Made by a program: the position numbers and the translations under genes. A model generated the notes under the pieces. It saw only the letters and a program-made list of their open reading frames with translations. It made no database searches and was not told the DNA's origin. 64,000 nucleotides of DNA from Paramacrobiotus metropolitanus (taxonomy: Eukaryota > Tardigrada > Eutardigrada > Parachela > Macrobiotidae), in NCBI RefSeq assembly GCF_019649055.1, contig NW_026570490.1:1-64000 (forward strand). The letters are read 5' to 3'. Of the stretch, positions 1-9,052 are shown piece after piece; position 1 is the stretch's first letter, and each line of letters begins with the position of its first letter.

Positions 1-500
1 ATTCCGGCGCACTGGTCCAGTAGCTCGTCCGGGTTCGGTAACGGGTAATTATTCTTTCTTTGTTACCGCATCCAACTTTATGTAGTTGATGCAGAAACGA
101 GTTCCAACCGTGCCGTCTCCGTTCCGTTTCGCGGCTAAGACGACGGGAAGCTCCATGCAGCCGATGAGGTTCGATGACTCCTTGGTCGAGCATCTCCTGT
201 ACGTGTTTCTGGATGAATTCCTTCCTTTCCAGCTTGTTCTGGTGGGGTTCATCTTAATCGGCTGTGCACCTTGGACGTCGATGGTGTGTGTTACACCTTT
301 GACATCTCCCGTATGGTTTCTTTGAGGTCGGGAAGACGGTCCGGTATTCCCAGGCGACTGCCTTAAGTTGGGCGTTGCTCATCGGTTAAGTTCTTACCGA
401 AGTTCATGGAGTCGATGATTCTTTCTCGCTCCTGGGATTCCGCGTCTTTTCCTCTACCTGGGCTGACGTATTTGCTTCTTCAACTCTCTGGTCGTCCGTC
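1..500 (-). pseudogene. Reverse transcriptase N-terminal fragment, frameshifted
   Basis: The minus-strand translation over about 50-165 gives the conserved early RT block (a hydrophobic P-V-V-L segment, basic turn, then R-F-C-I-N-Y and K-L-D-A-V-T). The next conserved block, which leads into the proline-leucine-proline motif, continues in a different frame after a one-base disruption near position 50. The block that precedes it is in another frame again, with a switch near 165. Two frame breaks in about 200 bases mean no intact RT is encoded here. The catalytic YxDD region would lie beyond the left edge. The family assignment is strong. Whether other copies are intact cannot be judged from here. 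Confidence 0.8.
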
Positions 501-501
501 A

Positions 502-1505
502 TCATTTGGAACGGTTCGACTCGACCCATGGGGCACCTTTTCGTAAGGTGACCTCACGGTGAGTGTGGTTGGCTACCATGATGGTAAATCGTCTCCCATC
601 ATGTTTAATTACGCCATCCATCATTTCGACTCCGTCTTGTTGGGGGTCGGATCCACCAAGGTACATGAGTTTCTGTCCGGTGGCTACTGCAACGTCCATT
701 ATAACGTGTACTTGGGTTATCGCCCGAGGTAGGAGTTTCACTTTCCGTTGAGCTCTAACTCCTGTCGACTCGAAGATTTCAATTTTGGCGATGGCTTTGG
801 TTCCGGCTTGGGTGGCCTCTTGGCAATTCAAGTGGGGAGTTCCCATTCGACGTACTGGTTGTCGATGTCCGGTTCGAACATGTCGCTGTATTGCATATGG
901 CCAAGTTTTATGCCCTTCTTCAATATCCCTTGGTTGGTGGTCATGTTCTGGATGTTTATCCAGGCCGTGTCTATCTGAGGTCGGATCTCAATCTTAGCTT
1001 CTATCGGTCGGATAGGTCGGTGCTTCCGCCGTAAAGTGTAGAAGTAGATGGGTCTCATCAGGTCCATTGGTTTGGCTGTCCGTACCTTGATAGAACACGT
1101 TGAGTAAGGTGGAAGAGACTCGCTCGCTGTTAAAGACCACCTGTCGGTCTAGCGGCTTCGAGTCGATGAACGGGTCCAGTGCTAGATGATGAACTTGTGG
1201 GTGCTTGTTGCCCAAGTTCAACTCCGTAATCGAGTTAACTTTGCAATCCGGACCTTCTGTGGGCGCGGCTGCTCCGACTTCTGTTGGTCAGTTAAGTTAA
1301 CCGAGGTCGGTTGTTCGGTTGACAGCTGTTGGACTACTATGGTTGGAGGTCGGAGGTCGTGTTCCTCCGGTTGGCCTCCTCCGAATTCCCGTAGGATTTG
1401 AAGTTGTTCAAGTTCCACTTGTTGTTCGACGTCGACTGACCTTTCCTGTCCGGTTTGTTCCGGGGAAGGTCGACTATGAATTTCAGTGTGGATGACGGAC
1501 CGCAA
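502..1505 (-). pseudogene. Pol linker between protease and RT, broken into overlapping frames
   Basis: Three or four short minus-strand open frames (846-502, 1067-828, 1221-994, 1505-1218) tile this stretch with partial overlap. They read as a continuous polar protein that changes frame. The 846-502 piece is rich in V, I and basic residues and resembles the beta-rich region that commonly precedes RT in Ty3/gypsy Pol. No catalytic motif is recognisable. The tiling pattern is most easily explained by several indels in one original ORF. Confidence 0.5.
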
Positions 1506-4314
1506 AGGCTTTTGTCAGCCGGACGTCGTAGGTCGGTTCTTCGTCCTCCTCGGATGAGTCGTCCGAGTCGTCATTGCGCGGTATATGTGACCTGCAGTTT
1601 CGTACTGACGGGTCGAATTTTCCATCATCATCCTCTTCCTCGGATTCTTCCGAAGGTTGGTTGTCAGAGTCTGTGTCCGGTGAATCACTCGAACTTTGTA
1701 CGTCCGAGCCATCCGAGTTGTATTCCTCGGATTCTTGCTCATCTTCAGGGTTAACATCGGGTGTGTCGCCGTGTCCGACTTCTGTGGTCGGTGGCACACT
1801 ACCTTCGCCGACTTCCGTGGTCGGTACTCCCTGGTCGGCCGTTTCCTTCGGTTGGGTCGGTCGACTCTCTTCGTCCTGTTTTTCCAGGTCGGATGGCTGC
1901 GAGCTTATGTTGCTCAGCCATTGGTTAACTACCGACTTGGTCTTCCGGCTTGAGTTTACCTTCCGTTCTGGTTGCGGAGGGGCTGGTGACGACGGTCTGC
2001 CGTCAATCCAAGTCAAGTCATGGTGCGTCTTCAGCGTCCGGACGACTCCATCAATATTATCGTTGCAAATTATGCAACGATCAGGTCGGTCGGTTTCGCC
2101 AATTTGTGTGTGCTCAGTTGGCTTCTTCAGGTCGTTGACGAATTTGACTTCCTTCGGAAAGTGTTCCGTGATTGGCGGTAACGGGTCGGGGATCGTCCTT
2201 GTTATTGAGGTGTCCTCGCCGTACCGTTTCCAAAACGCAGTTGTAGTCGATTCTCCGTACAACTGTACTTGTCGCATGTAACTGAAGAGTGCTCCGCCTA
2301 GTTCTTGGCAGGGTATCTCCAGAGGGCGTGGTACTGGAAGTCCGTATTCCATGTACTGCCGATGGATTGGGACTCGTTCGTCTTCCCATTCCCAAGCTTC
2401 ATCGTCGATGTCTTCGGCGAGGGCCAATACAGGTTCGCATGTCCGTTGTGCTTCCTGTATCTGGTCCGTGGTCACCGCTCCGTTCTGTTGGAGAGTGGCC
2501 ATCATCTCCAACGTCCGTCGGTCGAGAAAGTGTTGTATTCCCGTAAACCAAGTCCGGTACTTTTGTTGGACTTCTAAGATGGCATCCGCTTCCGTTGCGG
2601 ATGCCTCTGGTATCGGGATAGACTTTACTGCCGTCTTCAGTATGCGTTTCTTCGGACGTAGTTTTCCAGTTCGTATCCTTTCTTCGTACGCTTCGATGGC
2701 GTTGTGCAGTTGCATCTCCTCGATCAGAGTCCGGTTGGTATCCCGGCAGTCACGGCAAATGTTGGGCGGAAGGTTTGACGGGTGATCAAGCCGACTTATC
2801 CTCGCTTCAGTTGTTACCGTGCCCGATGCCTCTGGTATCGGGATAGACTGCACTACCGTCATCCCTCCAGGTCGTTCCGGATTAGGAATGGGCGTTAACA
2901 CGAAGGTGAACTTGGAATGAAGGTAATCACATCCAAGTAACACTGGGATATCCGCGTTGTTCGGTTGAACGTGGAATGTATGATGGCTCGTAAATCCCTG
3001 CAGCGTTACCGGTACGGTGCAGCAGTGGGTTACGGTGAAGGCAACTTGTCCGCCTACGCCAAGTATCCTAGTGTAATGGCCAAGAGGTTGCATTGGCAGG
3101 TCGTTTTGTTCGCAGAATCGTTGTTCGATCAGCGAAGTCTCTGCTCCTGTGTCGAGCATCGCCATAGTGGGCGTCGGTCCGATCTGGATTGCGTGTGTCC
3201 AGGCTCTGACCGTCTTCGGTTTCTTGTGAGTCCCTTTTTCGAAGGTCACTTCCCGTACAGTCGGTGTGACGGGAATTAAGGAGACTGATCCGCCTTCTGT
3301 TGGCGTCAGCGTGCCTTGGATTGGTCCCACTTCGGTTACGACCACTTCATGTGCCTGAGGTCGGTTAGCTACTCCGTCCTCCAGCACGTCGGTGGGAGTT
3401 TCGAACCGTCGTGTTTGTTCTCGTATCCGTTCTTCTATCGAGGTTTCCGTTGGCCTCACTTGCGACCATATGTAGTCGAGGTTGACGAACGTCCGAGGTC
3501 CGGCTACTGTTCTAGCCGGTTGAGGTTGTTGCTGGGAGAGGCCCGACTCCTGCTGCAGCCAGTGAGCGGGTGCCTGTGCTTCCAGAGGGAATGTTTCCCA
3601 TATTTCGACTTCTCCGTCCGATTCTTCGGTGAGGTCGATAGCTGCCATTGTTGCAGCGTATCTATCCGTTGCGCGTCCGGATGATACGTTGGGGAAGTTT
3701 CTGTTGCCCCTTTGCGTGAATCGGCGTCCCGGTCCTCCGCGTCTCGGCCCTTGTCTGGGCTGCTCGGTTGAGTTTCTTCTCACCGGCAGTCCGGTCCAAC
3801 TTCCGTGGCCGGTCCGTCCTGCGTCACTTTCTGTGGCGGGCGGCGTAGTCACGTTGTTTGTGCTACGTAGGTCGGGCATTTCTTGCGTTCCGACCTCCGA
3901 CGTACCAATGCCAAGTTGAGGTATTGGGTCGGCCGTTCCGGGCAATCCCTGCGTTCCGGCCTCCGACGTTCCAACGCCAAGTTGATGCGCTGTGTCGGTT
4001 AAGTCGGGCATTCGTTGTGTTCCGGTCCGGATTTCAATTTTGCCATTGTTGACAAGAATTCCGAGTCGTTCTGCCATTGTTCTGGCCGTTGTGGCTTCAT
4101 CTGTTGAAGCCATCAAAGCGTTGACGAATTCTTCTTCCGTGCTGTTATGGTCCAGACCTAGTTGTCTGACCAAGGCATCCATCCGTTGGATGACTTCCCC
4201 TTCTGTTGTGGGTATGGGCGATTCTCTCCGGTTAAAGTGAAGTTGGTTAGTAGGGTTATCCTTGTCCGGTGGTTCGGTGGGATGTCGCAGGTCGAATGAG
4301 TCACCGGGGCTCAT
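1483..4314 (-). CDS. Retropepsin-containing ORF of the retroelement (943 aa)
   Basis: This open frame has a D-T-G-A active-site motif at residues 388-391 (about 3,153-3,142), followed by a flap-like G-V-G-G and an I-P-V-L-L-G-C-D segment near 450. That is the pattern of a single-domain retroviral-type aspartic protease. About 380 residues of low-complexity sequence precede it, including T-S-E-V-G/Q-L-G-I-G-type repeats (110-145) and an Arg/Gly-rich patch (180-205). About 470 residues follow, with a CxxC pair and a strongly acidic Ser/Glu/Asp C-terminus. The ATG lies five bases after the Gag stop codon (TAA), so expression by termination-reinitiation is possible. The size is unusual, because protease is normally embedded in a shorter Gag-Pol linker. 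The role would be processing of element polyproteins. Confidence 0.75.
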   Translation of the reverse strand: MSPGDSFDLRHPTEPPDKDNPTNQLHFNRRESPIPTTEGEVIQRMDALVRQLGLDHNSTEEEFVNALMASTDEATTARTMAERLGILVNNGKIEIRTGTQRMPDLTDTAHQLGVGTSEAGTQGLPGTADPIPQLGIGTSEVGTQEMPDLRSTNNVTTPPATESDAGRTGHGSWTGLPVRRNSTEQPRQGPRRGGPGRRFTQRGNRNFPNVSSGRATDRYAATMAAIDLTEESDGEVEIWETFPLEAQAPAHWLQQESGLSQQQPQPARTVAGPRTFVNLDYIWSQVRPTETSIEERIREQTRRFETPTDVLEDGVANRPQAHEVVVTEVGPIQGTLTPTEGGSVSLIPVTPTVREVTFEKGTHKKPKTVRAWTHAIQIGPTPTMAMLDTGAETSLIEQRFCEQNDLPMQPLGHYTRILGVGGQVAFTVTHCCTVPVTLQGFTSHHTFHVQPNNADIPVLLGCDYLHSKFTFVLTPIPNPERPGGMTVVQSIPIPEASGTVTTEARISRLDHPSNLPPNICRDCRDTNRTLIEEMQLHNAIEAYEERIRTGKLRPKKRILKTAVKSIPIPEASATEADAILEVQQKYRTWFTGIQHFLDRRTLEMMATLQQNGAVTTDQIQEAQRTCEPVLALAEDIDDEAWEWEDERVPIHRQYMEYGLPVPRPLEIPCQELGGALFSYMRQVQLYGESTTTAFWKRYGEDTSITRTIPDPLPPITEHFPKEVKFVNDLKKPTEHTQIGETDRPDRCIICNDNIDGVVRTLKTHHDLTWIDGRPSSPAPPQPERKVNSSRKTKSVVNQWLSNISSQPSDLEKQDEESRPTQPKETADQGVPTTEVGEGSVPPTTEVGHGDTPDVNPEDEQESEEYNSDGSDVQSSSDSPDTDSDNQPSEESEEEDDDGKFDPSVRNCRSHIPRNDDSDDSSEEDEEPTYDVRLTKAFAVRHPH

Positions 4315-4319
4315 CGACC

Positions 4320-5882
4320 TTAGGCGTTTCGAGGAGTTTCCCGAGCCGGCCCATTGTTGGGTGACGGTGCGCCGAAAGGCTGGTGTGGCGGTAACTGTTG
4401 CCGCTGTTCCGGAGATCCTTGTTGACCTCCACTGTATCTGCGATTTCCGCCGGACCCACTTCCTGAGCCGGCCTGCTGGCTTCCGTCACCAGCACCGCCC
4501 GAGCCTCCTCCTTGTTGGCGTTGGCGCGGGGGTGGCACGATCTGTGCCGAGTTCGGGTTGGCCGAACCCAACGGTCCTCCCGTCAGGTATCGCGTATGCC
4601 AATCCTCGTACCAGCGGCGATTCGGGTTGTCCTGCACCCGAGTGCCGATGAACGCGCAGCGTGCCTGGGGATGGTTCCCGAACTTGCAGAAGTGGCAAGT
4701 AAAGCTGTCCGCCAGCGTCCACTGAAGGAACAGTTGTTCCATCTTATCCGCATAAGTCGTGAATTGCCGAGCACCTTGTTGTGCTTGGGAAGGTCGGTTA
4801 CCCTGTTGGTTTCCGCCTCCGCGGTTGGAGAAGTTACCGCGGCCGCGATTTCCGCCGCCACGTCCTCTTCCGCGACCGTAGCCTCCGCCGCCGAATCCTT
4901 GTGTCGGACTCTGACCGTACGCGGAGTATCCCTGGTTTGGGTTTTGGTTGTACCCAGAACTCCCGTTGTTCTGGTTGCTTCCAGAGCCTGGACTTTGGCC
5001 GCCGTAGTTGTTTACTGGGGCTCCGGCTGCTGGTTGAGGTGCTGCCAAGTTGACAGCTGCCACTCCTGCCCAGGTCGGTTGCTGGACCGGCATCATTTGC
5101 GCTGGTGGCGTTATCGGTGTGGTCGGTTGCACATATGTTGCCGATGGACTTTGGTATCCCGGCATCATGTACGGCTGGTACACTGTTTGTACTGGTGCCT
5201 GCGGTAAAGGAGCTGGTGTCGGCGTTGTTGCTCGGACCCGGGCATAGTCTGTATCCCGTGATCCCTTCACCACGTCGTACATCTCCTTTCCGTTCACGAA
5301 CTGGCGTATGTAGTCACGCAGTTCTACCGGAGTCGCCGGCATACGGATCTCCAAGGCTTCTCGTAGCTTGGGTTCGTGTATGTTATCCTTCAGATGGAAA
5401 AGTGCCATCTGGTCCGTGATGGTGTCACATCGGGACTTGATGTTCATCATGGCGTCATAGTACTGTTCCGGCGTCTCTTGTCCGAAACGGTACTTTCGTT
5501 TGGCCATGGCGGTTACGGCATTAATTTCCTTGTTCTTATCTCCGAACCGCTCTTCGAATTTAGTCAACCACACGTTGACTGGCCATCCTCCGTCAGGTTC
5601 GGCTCCGGCTGTGTCCCGGTGCCATTGGGCGGCTTGGCCTTCGAGTCGTGAGATGAGGTCGGTCATGAACGTGTGGTCCGATTCATGCCATTCCTGTGCT
5701 TCCGCGTAGAATCGACGGATTTGTTTTAACCATCCTTCAAGTTTGTTATGGTCCCCATCGAATTCCGGTAGCTTCTGTGTGCGTCCGCGGGCACATACGC
5801 GTATCATTGTTTCCTGGAATGCCCGGGTAGCCGCTTGTTGGGCGTCCGCGGCATAGGGTGGTGGGGAGGGTTTGCTTCCCAA
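4320..5882 (-). CDS. Gag-like protein with CCHC zinc knuckle (520 aa)
   Basis: Residues about 35-205 match the Ty3/gypsy Gag capsid pattern: an L-P-x-F-D-G-D start, W-L-x-x-I-x-x-F, an L-x-G-x-A-A-x-W segment and a W-x-x-K-F-E-x-R-F-G helix. Next come a Pro/Gln/Asn/Gly-rich linker, an RGG box at about 334-356, and a nucleocapsid knuckle with Cys396, Cys399, His404 and Cys409 (CX2CX4HX4C), followed by a second Gln/Gly/Ser-rich tail. The first ATG may be secondary: the upstream Pro/Gln ORF overlaps it in another frame and appears to run into the Gag sequence through a frameshift near 5,860. The function would be assembly of intracellular particles and RNA binding. Confidence 0.85.
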   Translation of the reverse strand: MGSKPSPPPYAADAQQAATRAFQETMIRVCARGRTQKLPEFDGDHNKLEGWLKQIRRFYAEAQEWHESDHTFMTDLISRLEGQAAQWHRDTAGAEPDGGWPVNVWLTKFEERFGDKNKEINAVTAMAKRKYRFGQETPEQYYDAMMNIKSRCDTITDQMALFHLKDNIHEPKLREALEIRMPATPVELRDYIRQFVNGKEMYDVVKGSRDTDYARVRATTPTPAPLPQAPVQTVYQPYMMPGYQSPSATYVQPTTPITPPAQMMPVQQPTWAGVAAVNLAAPQPAAGAPVNNYGGQSPGSGSNQNNGSSGYNQNPNQGYSAYGQSPTQGFGGGGYGRGRGRGGGNRGRGNFSNRGGGNQQGNRPSQAQQGARQFTTYADKMEQLFLQWTLADSFTCHFCKFGNHPQARCAFIGTRVQDNPNRRWYEDWHTRYLTGGPLGSANPNSAQIVPPPRQRQQGGGSGGAGDGSQQAGSGSGSGGNRRYSGGQQGSPEQRQQLPPHQPFGAPSPNNGPARETPRNA

Positions 5883-6709
5883 CCTTGTTCCGCATGGTAT
5901 CCCCGACCTTGTTGGTCTGGGTAATTCTGGTTCTGTTGCTCCGGATATCCATAATTCTGTTGTTGTGGATATCCTCGACCTTGTTGGTCTGGGTATGCCC
6001 GACCTTGTTGGTCTGGGTATCCAGCCGGGTACGGTTCCGGCTGAGGAGCTGGTGCTCGTGGGGGCCGTTGTGGCTGTTGGTAGAATCCCGGTGGAAGGTC
6101 GTTCACCCTTCCATGCTGACTTCTGAACGGCCTTCTCGGTGGTGCCCGACCTTCTGTTGGTCGGAACCGAGGCACGTTCTGCGAGTCTTGTGGGTAGTCG
6201 GCGGGAGGGCGTTCCGGATTCTGTTGTCCGCTTCGTCCTCCTGGAGGTAGGTCGTTATTGTATGACCTAGCTCGTTCACGCCGATAGTCGGAGTCGCTTA
6301 TCGTCAAGCGGCCGAAGTCATCCATGTTGGGATGTGAGCTTGTTCGCTCTCCCAGTCGCCGTCCTGCGCCCCATTGGTTAGGCGCTGGTCCATTCGGGTG
6401 GGACGTGGTGGGCGCTGGCGCATGCATCGATGTGTGTGTTGCATACGTGGTACTAGTGTAGGTACCTGACGTGGCCGTCGTCGTTGTCGGCACGTTTGAC
6501 GTTGGCACATGTGGTGCCGCAGTCGACGTATTCCGTTCCGGTTCTGGACGGTGGGGCAGAGGCTGTTGCTGCGGAGGAGTTCCGATGAGCGGGTTAGTTG
6601 TCACCACGCCCACGAAGAAGTTCTGTTCCTTCTTCTCCTCTTTGGGTTTGATGTCCCACAGGATATCTCGAACTGTTTGCGACGGTTCAAAGTGGAAATC
6701 CGTTGCCAT
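5804..6709 (-). CDS. Pro/Gln/Tyr-rich ORF upstream of Gag (301 aa)
   Basis: The low-complexity ORF has a C-terminal third built from short tandem units of the type Y-P-D-Q-Q-G-R-G (seven or so copies, about 5,880-6,040). These are preceded by Pro/Arg-rich sequence and an N-terminal segment rich in Thr/Pro/Ser. At its 3' end it overlaps Gag in another frame, and the junction looks like one original ORF with an indel. At its 5' end the preceding coiled-coil sequence also enters through a frame change near 6,775. No enzymatic motif is present. Such sequences favour condensates or RNA/protein assemblies, but that role is inference. Confidence 0.5.
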   Translation of the reverse strand: MATDFHFEPSQTVRDILWDIKPKEEKKEQNFFVGVVTTNPLIGTPPQQQPLPHRPEPERNTSTAAPHVPTSNVPTTTTATSGTYTSTTYATHTSMHAPAPTTSHPNGPAPNQWGAGRRLGERTSSHPNMDDFGRLTISDSDYRRERARSYNNDLPPGGRSGQQNPERPPADYPQDSQNVPRFRPTEGRAPPRRPFRSQHGRVNDLPPGFYQQPQRPPRAPAPQPEPYPAGYPDQQGRAYPDQQGRGYPQQQNYGYPEQQNQNYPDQQGRGYHAEQGWEANPPHHPMPRTPNKRLPGHSRKQ

Positions 6710-6999
6710 CGAAGTCCTGTAGGATGGAGGCTCCGTCCTGGATTGTTCCAGGTGTTTCGTTTCCTCCTGAGACAGCGTACCTCCGTATCCAAGTCGTCGG
6801 TATACGTGGTCATCTCGTCGATATATCGATTTAAGTCATCGATATATTTATCCGCGTCCAGACCGTAGTTGTACAGGTCGTTTTCGCGGACTTCCAAGTG
6901 TGCGATGCGGTTCTGTTGCGCTTCGTACACCTTCTGGGCTTCTGCCAGGCTGTGTTCCAGCTGTGCTCGGAGTCTTTGTTCCTCCTTCCAGCACATCAT
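6601..6999 (-). pseudogene. Continuation of coiled-coil ORF in a shifted frame
   Basis: This frame carries heptad-type sequence (E-Q-R-L-R-A-Q-L-E-H-S-L, then Y-I-D-D-L-N-R-Y-I-D-E-M) that directly continues the coiled coil of the neighbouring 8,101-6,848 ORF, whose own frame turns into non-helical sequence after about 7,000. The two therefore represent one ancestral reading frame split by an indel near 6,990. After about 6,775 this frame in turn becomes an arginine-rich shadow and the coding continues in the 6,709-5,804 frame. Confidence 0.55.
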
Positions 7000-8101
7000 T
7001 TAGTCCGTGGACCTGGTCGGCCAATTGGGCGTTCGCTTGTTCCAGGTCGGTGATGGCTCTGCTTCGGTCGGGTGAGGCAGGTTGCTGGCCGTAGTGAGCC
7101 ATTAGCTGTCGTCCTGCCCTGACCAGGAGAGTTTCCATCTCCCTTTCGAGTTGTTCGATTCGATATTTCTGCCGGTCGACCTCGTCGTCGGCCTGCTTGA
7201 GTTCGACAATGTATCTGTCGACCTCGTTCCGGTACACTTCGGCCTCTTCATTGGCCTGCTTCAACTGTTGGTGGAACGTCCCTGCTGCCAGTTCCGATTC
7301 GACCAAGGCTGTTTGTGTGTCAGCCAGGTCTTTTTCCACGGTGGCAAGGCGTCTCTTCAGTTCGAAGACCGATTCCACTGACGTTGCAAGTGTACTTCGG
7401 AGTCGTTCGATCTCTTCGAAGTCGTACCGACATGGGTTGTCGGACCTCTTGAGATGACTCTCCAAGTGTTCAATGCGGCGCTGTTGCGCAGCTATGCCAT
7501 TGTTGGCCTCAGCTAGTTCCTTCTCCCATCGCTTCCGTTCGAGCTTATGGGTGTCCTCCGATCGCGACATCTGATTTTCCGTGGAGTTAACGATTTGGTC
7601 GGCCAGGACGATTTGTGTTATCAAATCCTGGCATCGTTTCCGGAGTCGATCGATGTCTTCGATCTTTTCTGGAGGTGTGGATGCAATCCACTTCCGTGCC
7701 GTGTACTCAAGCGTGCTTGCTTGGTACCTGTGGTTACCCAAGTGGGGTGCCACTGGCGTTCGGAAGAATCCATCCCTACTGCTGGGACGTGACACTTGTG
7801 TCGTGTCGAATACGTCGTCCGTGGGTGGTGGAGTTCCACTACCCGAGTCGCCAAGTTCGAACATAAGTGGCGACCTCTTCTTTAGGTCGACAGGTCGACT
7901 TGTTGGCGACTTCACCTCCGGTTGAGTTTCTGTTGCTCGGGTCGACCTGCCTTCCGTTGGCGAAGGTCGACTTAGCGGTGAAATAGCCTTTTCGTTAGGC
8001 ATCGGTATGTTGGTTGGTGATCCAGCCGGGTGAGGTCCGCTTCGTGGCGGGGCCTCAGTTTCTCCCGTTTTGGCCGGTAGTTTAGGCCACTGGATGTCCA
8101 T
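6848..8101 (-). CDS. Coiled-coil ORF of the retroelement (417 aa)
   Basis: Residues about 130-330 form a long predicted coiled coil with regular hydrophobic heptads (for example I-E-H-L-E-S-H-L and L-K-R-R-L-A-T-V-E-K-D-L). It is preceded by a Pro/Ser-rich basic N-terminal part. There is no retroelement enzymatic motif. Position and strand place it 5' of Gag in the same transcription direction. Ty3/gypsy elements do not usually carry such a module, so it may be a captured host segment or a lineage-specific Gag extension that promotes oligomerisation. The first ATG may not be the real start, because the PTTEVG-repeat ORF overlaps it by about 130 bases. Confidence 0.5.
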   Translation of the reverse strand: MDIQWPKLPAKTGETEAPPRSGPHPAGSPTNIPMPNEKAISPLSRPSPTEGRSTRATETQPEVKSPTSRPVDLKKRSPLMFELGDSGSGTPPPTDDVFDTTQVSRPSSRDGFFRTPVAPHLGNHRYQASTLEYTARKWIASTPPEKIEDIDRLRKRCQDLITQIVLADQIVNSTENQMSRSEDTHKLERKRWEKELAEANNGIAAQQRRIEHLESHLKRSDNPCRYDFEEIERLRSTLATSVESVFELKRRLATVEKDLADTQTALVESELAAGTFHQQLKQANEEAEVYRNEVDRYIVELKQADDEVDRQKYRIEQLEREMETLLVRAGRQLMAHYGQQPASPDRSRAITDLEQANAQLADQVHGLNDVLEGGTKTPSTAGTQPGRSPEGVRSATEPHRTLGSPRKRPVQLRSGRG

Positions 8102-8562
8102 ATCCGACCTTGTATCGACTGGCTTCTTTTCCAGGGAGGTCGGTTGTACTTGACCGACTTGCTGTTGTCCGACCTTTGAGGTCGGTGGAAGTTGCCCGAC
8201 CTCAGTTCCGACTTGTGTTGTCGAACGAGGTCCGACCTGGTCGGTGGACTTCCATCCTTCTTGGTCGGCGAAATCCTCCCGACTTCTGTTGTCGGTTGGA
8301 CTTGGCCAACTTCCTTGGTTGGTGATTGCTGTAGTCTTCCGACCTCAATTCCGACTTGTGTTGTCAGATGAGGTCCGACCTCCGGTTGAGGGTAACCGAC
8401 CTCCGAGGTCGGTTTCCGTTGACCGTCCTTAGAGGTTGGTGAAGCCCTACTGACTTCTGTGGTCGGTCGGACTTGACCGATTTCCGTTATCGGTTGCTTC
8501 TCTCCGACCTTCGAGGTCGGTGAAGTCGCTCTACCCGCGTTGGGCGAGGTCGGCCTTTTCAC
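7972..8562 (-). CDS. PTTEVG-repeat ORF (196 aa)
   Basis: The first half of the translation is made of loosely repeated units P-T-S/T-E/K-V/D-G separated by a few residues. The DNA underneath is a series of short inverted repeats (CCGAC...GTCGG). The second half is basic and non-repetitive and overlaps the coiled-coil ORF, so it is probably an out-of-frame read. Protein function is unknown. It may not be translated as a separate product. Confidence 0.35.
   Translation of the reverse strand: MKRPTSPNAGRATSPTSKVGEKQPITEIGQVRPTTEVSRASPTSKDGQRKPTSEVGYPQPEVGPHLTTQVGIEVGRLQQSPTKEVGQVQPTTEVGRISPTKKDGSPPTRSDLVRQHKSELRSGNFHRPQRSDNSKSVKYNRPPWKRSQSIQGRIWTSSGLNYRPKREKLRPRHEADLTRLDHQPTYRCLTKRLFHR
8394..8414. 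repeat. GGTCGG hairpin motif (perfect 10-bp arms), representative of a dispersed family
   Basis: AACCGACCTC and GAGGTCGGTT flank one central base. Related inverted repeats lie at 8,504-8,520, 8,169-8,185, 8,232-8,244, 8,279-8,295, 6,146-6,164, 1,808-1,824 and 1,775-1,791. Half-sites are common elsewhere in the element, including its non-coding leader. Confidence 0.8.
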
Positions 8563-8773
8563 GTCATCCGTCTGGTTGGGTGATGTGTCCGGCGTCGGTG
8601 ACTTTCGTAGTTGTTACCGACTCCTGAGCTTTCTGTGAGCTCAGTTGAAGTCCTTCTGTTAAGTCCGTAGAGGTCGGTTCACCATGTGGGTGTTCCGCCT
8701 CGGCATGAGACAATGTGGTCTCAGCCTGCAGCTTCTCCAGTTCCCCCCGGTCGGGTGGGACGGGGCTGCTAAG

Positions 8774-9052
8774 TCAGCTCTGGGGGCTCAAGGAACGTCT
8801 TGTCGTGAGCGTCCTCGAAGCTGTCGTCCGACGTTGGGTTGGAATCGGCGAGGAGGATCCGCTCGTTGCGCTTCTCCCTTGCCTCCGCCGACTTCGTCGA
8901 GTCTGTTGATGATGGCTGACTTTAATCCTGACCGGAGTGCCGTAGTGCATACGGCGCGTTGAGGTCAGGCGCCGCGAATAGTCCGTGTTGAACTTTCGGG
9001 CGTATTCGTTTTCCTTCGGGTTCGACATTGTTGTCGGGTCAGGTCGGTTCAA
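8774..9052 (-). CDS. Short basic ORF, first ORF of the element (92 aa)
   Basis: This is the first ORF after the putative leader. It has two candidate starts (9,052 and 9,028) and encodes an Arg/Ser/Thr-rich basic peptide without recognisable domain. It ends in an S-P-I-P-T-type segment and is followed by broken sequence (8,563-8,773) with GGTCGG motifs. It may be the N-terminus of the same ancestral polyprotein that continues in the repeat and coiled-coil ORFs. Coding status is uncertain. Confidence 0.3.
   Translation of the reverse strand: MNRPDPTTMSNPKENEYARKFNTDYSRRLTSTRRMHYGTPVRIKVSHHQQTRRSRRRQGRSATSGSSSPIPTQRRTTASRTLTTRRSLSPQS

Noticed and set aside
1574-2281. 235-codon plus-strand Ser/Cys-rich ORF
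   Set aside because: It is antisense to the acidic Ser/Glu C-terminus of the retropepsin ORF, and its composition is the mirror of that low-complexity sequence.
4512-5207. 231-codon plus-strand ORF
   Set aside because: Antisense shadow of the Gag RGG/Gln-rich region; no domain.
5858-6250. Plus-strand V/L-rich ORFs that look like repeats of membrane segments
   Set aside because: They are the complement of the Y-P-D-Q-Q-G-R-G repeats on the minus strand.
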